Positions 57,766-64,000 of a stretch of DNA of 64,000 nt are shown in pieces. Positions within the stretch are counted from its first letter, which is position 1; each line of letters starts with the position of its first letter. Below the pieces are notes generated by a model. That model was not told the origin of the DNA, ran no database searches, and was given only the letters and a program-made list of their open reading frames with translations. This DNA is from Labyrinthula sp. Ha. Its lineage: Eukaryota; Sar; Bigyra; Labyrinthulida; Labyrinthulaceae. Position numbers and translations under genes: made by a program. The stretch is taken from positions 310,001 to 374,000 of the forward strand of contig JAALGZ010000024.1 of assembly GCA_015227615.1 (NCBI GenBank). The letters run 5' to 3'.

Positions 57766-58915
57766 CTACTCTTCATCTTCTGAAACATCTATAAATTTAC
57801 TGTTTAAATTGTATTTTTCTTGATTGTCACTTTGCGGAGTTTGATATTTGCTCAAAAAATAAATAGAAGTAAATAACATCTGAGCATAAAAACAGTTCTC
57901 TAAAGAAACAATATCAGCTCTGGATGAGCATCCAGTATTTTTTCAGGCTTCTGTCTATGCTATATTTTACCCACTGAGCCATTGGAATTCTTATTTGTAT
58001 TTTTCCGATGATAGTTAAGTATGGGACTATTATTAAAGGCTGACCCAATTTTCTGTAGCAATGGAATCGCCCAAGATAACTCCCATTCCCGGCAACATTA
58101 TCTCTGAACCCATGTACTTTCAAAATATTCCCGTGCAACGTTGCATATTTTCCCATTATTTCATGCGACACAAGACAAAGAAATGAAAAATATCCGGGTG
58201 ACCTGATCCTTCTGACAGGCAGTCTCAATATAACTAGTGGTATCATGGTACGACAAAAAACAGCTTCATATGAGAGATATCGAAATCAGAAGCAAAATTT
58301 CAAGATTCAAAATCAGTGATAATTCTAGTTGAGTTTTAAAAGTTTTTTCTAATTTTTTCTTTAGCTGATTGGCATGTGATAGACAAACTTTTTTATTCAA
58401 TAAATTCATTTTCCAAAATACTAAACCAAGACCCAGGAAAATCTGATATCATAAAAGAAAATTTATAATCTGATGAAAGTAGAAGCCAAATAGCAGCAAT
58501 TGAGAAATGACCTTTTACTGATTTAGGAATAAAATTCTTATCATATATTCCAATACTTTTTATCAAAATGTACATCAATTAATGAATCAAAAGGTGATTG
58601 AAGGGATGGATGATGCTTTTGGGTCACCAGTTTAGGATACGAAAGCTCAACAATGCTAATCTATTGTAACAGAAGACCTTATCGGAGCTTCAACATACTT
58701 AATATGATGTAACTAAAGTTTCTGTAGTAAAAGAGATAAAAATTAAATGCAGGTTCTAACTCAAAATGAGGATTATAGAAGCAGACCAATGTATCTACTA
58801 AGAGAGCATTTATTGATATAGAAGAACTGGTTGAATCTGAATCTATCTTAGTATTGTATATATCAATTTGATGTGTACTAAAAAATTGAAATATTTGTGC
58901 AATTTCAAGATTCAT
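57766..58915 (-). pseudogene. unidentified decayed coding region
   Basis: Several adjoining open stretches on the minus strand read like protein with the codon style of the genes here, but in more than one frame. At about 58679-58915 is MNLEIAQIFQFFSTHQIDIY; at about 58500-58640 SLQSPFDSLIDVHFDKK; at about 58393-58510 HFSIAAIWLLLSSDYKFSF; and near 57766-57850 KYQTPQSDNQEKYNL running to an acidic end. A handful of breaks separate them. I do not recognise the family. It may be a dead host gene, or a gene split by tiny introns that I cannot resolve. Confidence 0.35.
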
Positions 58916-59358
58916 AGACCTTAGAGGCCTCTCAATGACAGATGTAGAGTATCATATGCACAAGAACTAGAGGCATTGATTTAGAACAAACTGTTCTAAT
59001 AGGTCATATATGAAAAGGGGTGTACCCAAGCAAAACAACGCAGTTTTGATAGACTAATTTAACAAATGGAAAATTGGTTCAGTATATAGTTGGGAATCAA
59101 TATACGCTATGATAGGCGATGTGTTAATCTGGAAGAATATATCGGGCAAAATACAGAGTTTACAAAACAAGAACTAATAAACATACAAAAAGAAACAGAG
59201 TTAGTTGAAAACTGAGGTAAAAGTTCCTGGTGCTGTGTAAGGAAAGTGCATTAAGATAAGCATCCAAAATCAGGATGTACAAGACAAAATAAGAGTTATT
59301 TGGTTGGTGGTAGAACTTAGGGACCGGGTTCTTCTTTTTACTTGGGCTGAAGAAGAAT

Positions 59359-59373
59359 ATTCAAGCCAAAATT
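59359..59373 (+). repeat. 15-bp dispersed repeat, copy 3
   Basis: Exact copy of attcaagccaaaatt at 7310 and 18769. Confidence 0.5.
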
Positions 59374-60686
59374 TAAGGTGATTTTTCATTGGAAAATTAC
59401 ATTCAGATATGAAGAGTGTGGTACTAGAGTTTGCGTTCTATCAATATCATGTCCTTAAATCTAGTCACCAGTTGTACATCCTATACATGGGATAAAAGGC
59501 TTTGCTTTTTCTTGCGTTTATTATATAGCAAATGAGACAAAAACAGGAAGAATAAGTATTTAAGAATTTTAATCCCTGCTGATTTTTAGCTGTTAAGTTA
59601 GTTTTAAAGTTGCAGCCATAATAAGAATTAATTCCTAAGATTGACATGGCTTTCACTAGTTTTTGGTTAACCTTTTCTTTTGGTTTTCCACTGTTGTGGT
59701 GACAATATAGTTGATCAAACATTCCGTGACAATGACATCACTACTGCTAAGAAATTTCCATCAGTATTTTCTCTGGATTTATATACATTCTCCAAAACCA
59801 CTGTATCTACTTTTTACCACTTTTTATTAGTACTTGAGTAGGTTTTCTTTCTGCACCGCTGTAGAACTACACCACAAACAAACCTCCTCCTCTCACATAG
59901 TCTTGTCTAGTGTTACTTAAGATCTTAATGTTTGTACGTTCAGTGTCCATTCCTTTGTCTCTAACTTTTACTAATTCTCTTTTTATTAGTGGCTTCTATG
60001 AAGGTAACAAATACTCAGGATGGAAGGAACTTTACCAGAACTTACTCTAGTGTATGATGGGGCTAGGTACCGTATCATCTTGAGTTCCCTATTATTTCAA
60101 CTCAGAAAAGGTTTTTCTCAGTCTTGTTTGTCTTTACTTACTGCTCAGCATGTTGAAGCAACTTGACCAAAAGTATATTATTATATGGCTTAGGATCAAA
60201 CTTCATCCTTAACCCAAAAGGGCAATACTTAGTAAAAAATACAAAGTAGGTCCCACGGTTTCAGCATCCTTTCTCTAAAGTCAATGACCCGTAACGTTTC
60301 TTCTTTGAAAAGGCGCAAGACAATGTCCTACTCCCCTAAACTGCTGTTCAACAGCATTCTTCAAAACTTGAAACATTGCTCCTGGTGTGGATACTTTGTA
60401 CAGCTTCCATTGATCATGTTTGATAGTTGTTTGATACTCTCCAAATACATGCACATCTAGTTCAGATTCTAGGTTTTGTGTTTTTCTTTGTTTACATTTT
60501 TTTTTCTCCTATATAAAGGATCATAAATCTCACAAAACAAAGACATATATCAGAAAAAGTGTTCTGGAATAGATTGATCTGTAGAGCTGATCCCAATTTT
60601 CCTCTAACGGTACTTTTGTTTCAGTCCACAGGATATAAACGTTTTCGCAATGGTGCATTACCCAAGAAATTGTAAACGTGACAACT

Positions 60687-60959
60687 ATGGGAAAAGGATC
60701 AAATGTTTCGAAAGCCAATAGAGCAAGAGAAAAAGCTGCACAAAGGGTGAAACAAGAAGGAAAAGGGGGTGGAGGAAAGCAGGGGATGGAAGCAAGAAAA
60801 GACAAGAATGTTGTAGATAAAATGAATGCGAAAGCAGCTGAGAGAGCGAAAGTAAAAGCACTACGAGAAGCCAAGAAACAAAAAGCGGAAAAAGAAAACC
60901 AACGAAAAAAGAAAAATACAAAAGAAGACTTATCAGAACTCGAAAAATACTTAAACTGA
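60687..60959 (+). CDS. small basic SERF/4F5-like protein
   Basis: 90 residues from the ATG (MGKGSNVSKANRAREKAAQR); the frame extends three codons further only to a GTG. It is extremely rich in Lys, Ala, Glu and Arg, without cysteine, and would form long charged helices. The start G-x-G-S-N-x-x-K-x-x-R-A-R-E-K recalls the N-terminal half of the 4F5/SERF and ZNF706-like families (GxGxQxxKxxxARxK), whose members are small, disordered and nucleic-acid or amyloid associated. The zinc-finger part of the ZNF706 type is absent. It ends with EDLSELEKYL. It is convergent with the TPR gene, only 12 nt between the stops. A uORF start (ATG at 60650) lies 37 nt upstream in another frame. An alternative reading is a ribosome-associated coiled-coil protein. 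Confidence 0.65.
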   Translation: MGKGSNVSKANRAREKAAQRVKQEGKGGGGKQGMEARKDKNVVDKMNAKAAERAKVKALREAKKQKAEKENQRKKKNTKEDLSELEKYLN

Positions 60960-60971
60960 AATTAATAGCAT

Positions 60972-63392
60972 TTATACAGCTGGCTCGTCAGATAACTTTT
61001 CAATTTTATTCTTGACTGATACCGTGTGAATGTGATCACTTCCTAAAACTCTTTTTCTTATTTTATAACATTCTTTATAATATTTTATTGCTTTATCTGG
61101 ATGTTGAGTTTCTTCATATAATAAACCAAGCTGAGTAAAAACACTTTGTTCAACATCAGTCTTTCTTTCCTCATCAACATCAACTAAAAGTTTTGCTTTT
61201 TTTGCACTTAGTAAATAAAATTTTTCAGCTTCTTGTATATTATTTAGCTTTTTATGAGCACTTGCTATATGAGTATAAACTCTTGTTACTTCAACAGTCA
61301 TTGTTCCAATACTTTTTTTAAAACACTGAACTGCTTTTTCCCAATGTTCAAGAGATTCAACAAAATTACCCAACTTCGCATATCCTATACCTAACTTTTC
61401 TAAAATTTGAGCATACGATTCATTCAAAACACCAACATTATTTTCATATATTTCTTTTCCTTCTTTTAGGACTTTTATACCAGACTCAAATTTATGATTT
61501 CTTATTAATAAAAACCCTTGTTTTAAACATATTTTTCCATAGAGATTATAAAGAAAATAACCATTTTCTTCGTTTACAAGATTATTAATATCGTTCTTTA
61601 AACTTTCAAATGATTTTGTCACTTCTTGTTGTGATAATAAGTTAAGGTCAATTTTATATATCAATGCTTGATAACTTGAAAAAATCAATTCTATTTTTGC
61701 TTCTTGATTTGTTCTCATCTGTAAAATTAAACCTTCAAAACTAGAAATGAGTTCTCTAGAACTATTTTTTGCTTTATAAAAAATAGTTCTTGCTACTAAA
61801 ACTTTCCAATAATATTTACTTTTATCTTGTCTTACCATATTTAAACTTGTTCTTTCACCTTCTAATAAATCTTCTGATATTTCAGTATCTAATTGTTGAC
61901 GTGTCATTAATTCATTAATTTCAGTTTTTCTATATTTGAAACAGTTTAATATTGAAATTAAAACTGCTGTTTCAACTTTAACTCGTTTAAATTCTTGAAG
62001 CTGTTTATCTATTTGTATACTACTTAAAGTAATATTTGCAGAACTTTCACTATATATTTCTCTTTCTAAATTTATTATAACTCTTCCTGCTTTTGATAAA
62101 TATCCATCAACAACATCTAAAACTTCATTCATATATTCATCATTTTTTGAAATATTTTCATATACGTGATTATATCTTTTTAACAAGAAAAAACTTGTCT
62201 GTATTAATAAATCTGTATATTTTATCCATTCAAATATATTTTTTACTTTTTTTACTCTTGATCTTGTTATAATATGACCTGTAGAAGATGAAGCATCTAT
62301 TGATATTTCAAAACAATAAAAATCATTAAAAGCTTGATAAATTTTTTTGATTACATTCCAAAAAACAATATTTTTTTCTTTTTCATTTGGTATTAAAGTT
62401 TTTGTTATTTCAATATTTTCTGATTTATAATAATTCGGATCCAAATGAATCAACAAAGAAAAAAAGTCTCTTTCTAAAAACATTTCAAAGGGCTCTAAAT
62501 TTTTATGATATAATGCAACTAAATCTTCAGCAATTGAGAAAAACTTGCAACTTTTATTTATTTTCAAAGCTTGATATAAAGACCAAAAAGTTTCATAATC
62601 TTTCAGGCAATTTGGATCTTCCCAGTTATCAATATAAACTAAAACTTGTAAACTATTTTGAATCAAGTGTTCTTTACAATATAAATTTCGATAAGCTTTT
62701 GTTGATGAACTGTTATCAGAAGAATATACTCCAAAAAGATCCAACCATAAGAACGTAGATATTCCATTTAGATCGGCATTTTTTAACCCACCAACAAAAT
62801 CTAGAAATGAGGTTTTTGGATTATAAATAATATAATATGATTTTTCTATTGGAGTCTTTTGAATATCATCTATGCTTTCTGTAAACTTTTTTTTATCTTC
62901 AATACAAAACTTTCCAATATCTTCTAAACTCCAATCTAAGTTATTCTTGTACGCTAAGAGATTTCCACGAATTTTTAAAATATTTTTTCCAGAAAAAACT
63001 AGAACTTCATTCTTTTCATTAATTTGTTCGTTTATGTTCTTAATCAGATTTTGATCAATTACACCCAACTTTTCAAAACGCGAAAAATATTCAATTAGCT
63101 CTTCATCTTCAACTCTAAAAGTAGTTTTTTCAGGAAATTTTCCATGTTCATTTTCAATACTTGTTTTACTTTGAACTAAAAGAACTTTTTGAAACTTTTT
63201 CCTTTCTTTAACCTGTCTGAAAAATGGATAAAGGACTTGTAACGAAACTCCTTTAACTGAGACTAGATCTTGTTTTAAATCATCTTGTCTATTTAAGGTA
63301 CCAAACGTATCTTCGTCTGTAGTTTTTTCTAATTCTTGTTCTTCCCTAACTTCACGAGGATCCGGTAATTGTCTTAAAGGGGAGTTTTGCAT
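60972..63392 (-). CDS. TIR-like domain protein with C-terminal kinesin-light-chain-type TPRs
   Basis: 806 residues from the first ATG (MQNSPLRQLPDP); the frame continues 23 codons upstream only to a TTG. Residues about 180-300 have TSFLDFVGGLKNADL, FLWLDLFGVYS, NSLQVLVYIDNWEDP and LKDYETFWSLYQA. This is the order found in a protist domain that usually reads HxSHxW...LDxL...FWxDxFxVNQ...LVxxPWxxPxxLxRxWCxxE, TIR-like in fold. Here the opening HxSHxW is replaced by YYIIYNPKT and the Trp-Cys by FW, so key positions have diverged. A central helical region (about 320-600) is unassigned. TPR units follow at about 615-785, ending HPDKAIKYYKECYKIRKRVLGSDH, typical of kinesin light chains. No membrane segment. 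A signalling or scaffold role is inferred. One exon, convergent with the SERF-like gene. Confidence 0.7.
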   Translation of the reverse strand: MQNSPLRQLPDPREVREEQELEKTTDEDTFGTLNRQDDLKQDLVSVKGVSLQVLYPFFRQVKERKKFQKVLLVQSKTSIENEHGKFPEKTTFRVEDEELIEYFSRFEKLGVIDQNLIKNINEQINEKNEVLVFSGKNILKIRGNLLAYKNNLDWSLEDIGKFCIEDKKKFTESIDDIQKTPIEKSYYIIYNPKTSFLDFVGGLKNADLNGISTFLWLDLFGVYSSDNSSSTKAYRNLYCKEHLIQNSLQVLVYIDNWEDPNCLKDYETFWSLYQALKINKSCKFFSIAEDLVALYHKNLEPFEMFLERDFFSLLIHLDPNYYKSENIEITKTLIPNEKEKNIVFWNVIKKIYQAFNDFYCFEISIDASSSTGHIITRSRVKKVKNIFEWIKYTDLLIQTSFFLLKRYNHVYENISKNDEYMNEVLDVVDGYLSKAGRVIINLEREIYSESSANITLSSIQIDKQLQEFKRVKVETAVLISILNCFKYRKTEINELMTRQQLDTEISEDLLEGERTSLNMVRQDKSKYYWKVLVARTIFYKAKNSSRELISSFEGLILQMRTNQEAKIELIFSSYQALIYKIDLNLLSQQEVTKSFESLKNDINNLVNEENGYFLYNLYGKICLKQGFLLIRNHKFESGIKVLKEGKEIYENNVGVLNESYAQILEKLGIGYAKLGNFVESLEHWEKAVQCFKKSIGTMTVEVTRVYTHIASAHKKLNNIQEAEKFYLLSAKKAKLLVDVDEERKTDVEQSVFTQLGLLYEETQHPDKAIKYYKECYKIRKRVLGSDHIHTVSVKNKIEKLSDEPAV

Positions 63393-64000
63393 CTTTTGTT
63401 TTAATTTTGTCCAGTTTATTATTTGGATGGCTAATTTAGTCACTGTGTGAATTTGTTCCAATCAAGAAAAAACATAAAAGTAATATTTAAACAAAACCTA
63501 GCTAAGACTCTTTAGATTGTAGTTTATTACTTATATTTAATATGAACAATAGAAAAAAATTATTATATAATTAAACAAAAGTAAATATAATATATAAGAA
63601 ATATTTGAAATATTTTTTAACTTATAGCTATCTAATTTCATACTGATTTGGTCATTACTGTGGTTTCTCTGTTTACTTTTACGAAACAAGGTTCGCAAAT
63701 AAAAGACAAAAGAAAATATATATACACATCTTACATTCCTAAATAATAAATTTAAAGTTTTCAAATAATTACGAAGATATCTTCATAATCTAGTGCTGAT
63801 ATATACTTTTCTAAGTCCTTTCTGCGAACGGCTGGTTTCATTCTATTTCCAAACCTTGGAAAGGGTTAAAGGCCTTAATTTTTTTTGTATTAATTTATGA
63901 TTCATAATAGTTTCAAATTTGACGTGAATAAAGATAAATGCCTCTGGATGCTGCAGCACTAGAGTGATCATGTCCACAAGTATTGTACGATAGATAAATG
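63393..64000. other. upstream region of the TPR gene and window edge
   Basis: AT-rich, with the promoter region of the TPR gene in the first part. A 75-codon minus-strand frame at 63537-63764 has no motif. Nothing else is recognised before the window ends. Confidence 0.5.

Larger units (their letters stand above)
51512..60686. other. gene-poor stretch of about 9 kb
   Basis: No intact gene recognised. It holds a decayed coding region at 57766-58915 and a third copy of the 15-bp repeat at 59359. Open frames at 54717-54989, 55358-55612, 56082-56333 and 59465-59722 (minus strand) are 76-90 codons with no motif I can name. The first 100 nt contain a ccgttaag box at about 51630, upstream of the PH-like gene. 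Confidence 0.45.

Overview
The window is AT-rich nuclear DNA (roughly one third G+C by eye) from a unicellular eukaryote. Evidence for a eukaryotic nucleus: a 20S proteasome alpha subunit, a mitochondrial ATP synthase b-type subunit with a targeting peptide, a CaMK-type kinase, a PP2C phosphatase, a RING-H2 membrane protein, GT-AG introns and a decayed LINE. I lean towards a protist of the stramenopile/SAR type. The reasons are the style of the ATP synthase subunit, a TIR-like domain joined to TPRs, and introns of only 32 nt, a size I associate with Blastocystis-like stramenopiles. That lineage call is an inference of low to moderate strength.

About 16 genes occupy roughly a quarter of the window. 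They form compact islands between long gene-poor stretches. From left to right: a disordered basic protein (4.3-5.8 kb); a CaMK-type kinase (10.3-11.6 kb); a PPM1G/Ptc-like PP2C (20.7-21.8 kb); a surface-protein locus (25.6-35.4 kb); an ATP synthase b subunit facing PSMA6 (37.5-39.1 kb); a short membrane protein (43.1 kb); a RING-H2 protein divergent from a tiny metallothionein-like gene (43.8-45.1 kb); an N-formylglutamate amidohydrolase-like gene, an LRR-like protein and a PH-like protein (48.2-51.5 kb); and a SERF/4F5-like protein facing a TIR-like/TPR protein (60.7-63.4 kb). Paired genes repeatedly lie tail to tail with 3' gaps of 140 nt or less, and one pair overlaps by 4 nt at the stop codons.

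The most interesting locus is 25.6-35.4 kb. A type I membrane protein with a C-type-lectin-like ectodomain faces a type II membrane protein whose ectodomain has eight cysteines. About 8 kb away the same arrangement recurs: a second eight-cysteine gene, with every cysteine at the same residue number, faces a dead copy of the lectin gene's cytoplasmic tail. A short membrane ORF at 43.1 kb may be a truncated third relative. The lectin gene reads through only if a 32-nt intron is removed, and the amidohydrolase gene also needs a 32-nt intron. A 33-residue protein with 11 cysteines at 45.0 kb is a probable metallothionein. The gene-poor stretches hold a LINE fossil (27.7-29.4 kb), two unidentified decayed coding regions (31.8-32.6 and 57.8-58.9 kb) and several short repeats. 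I recognised no tRNA, rRNA, CRISPR array or telomere.
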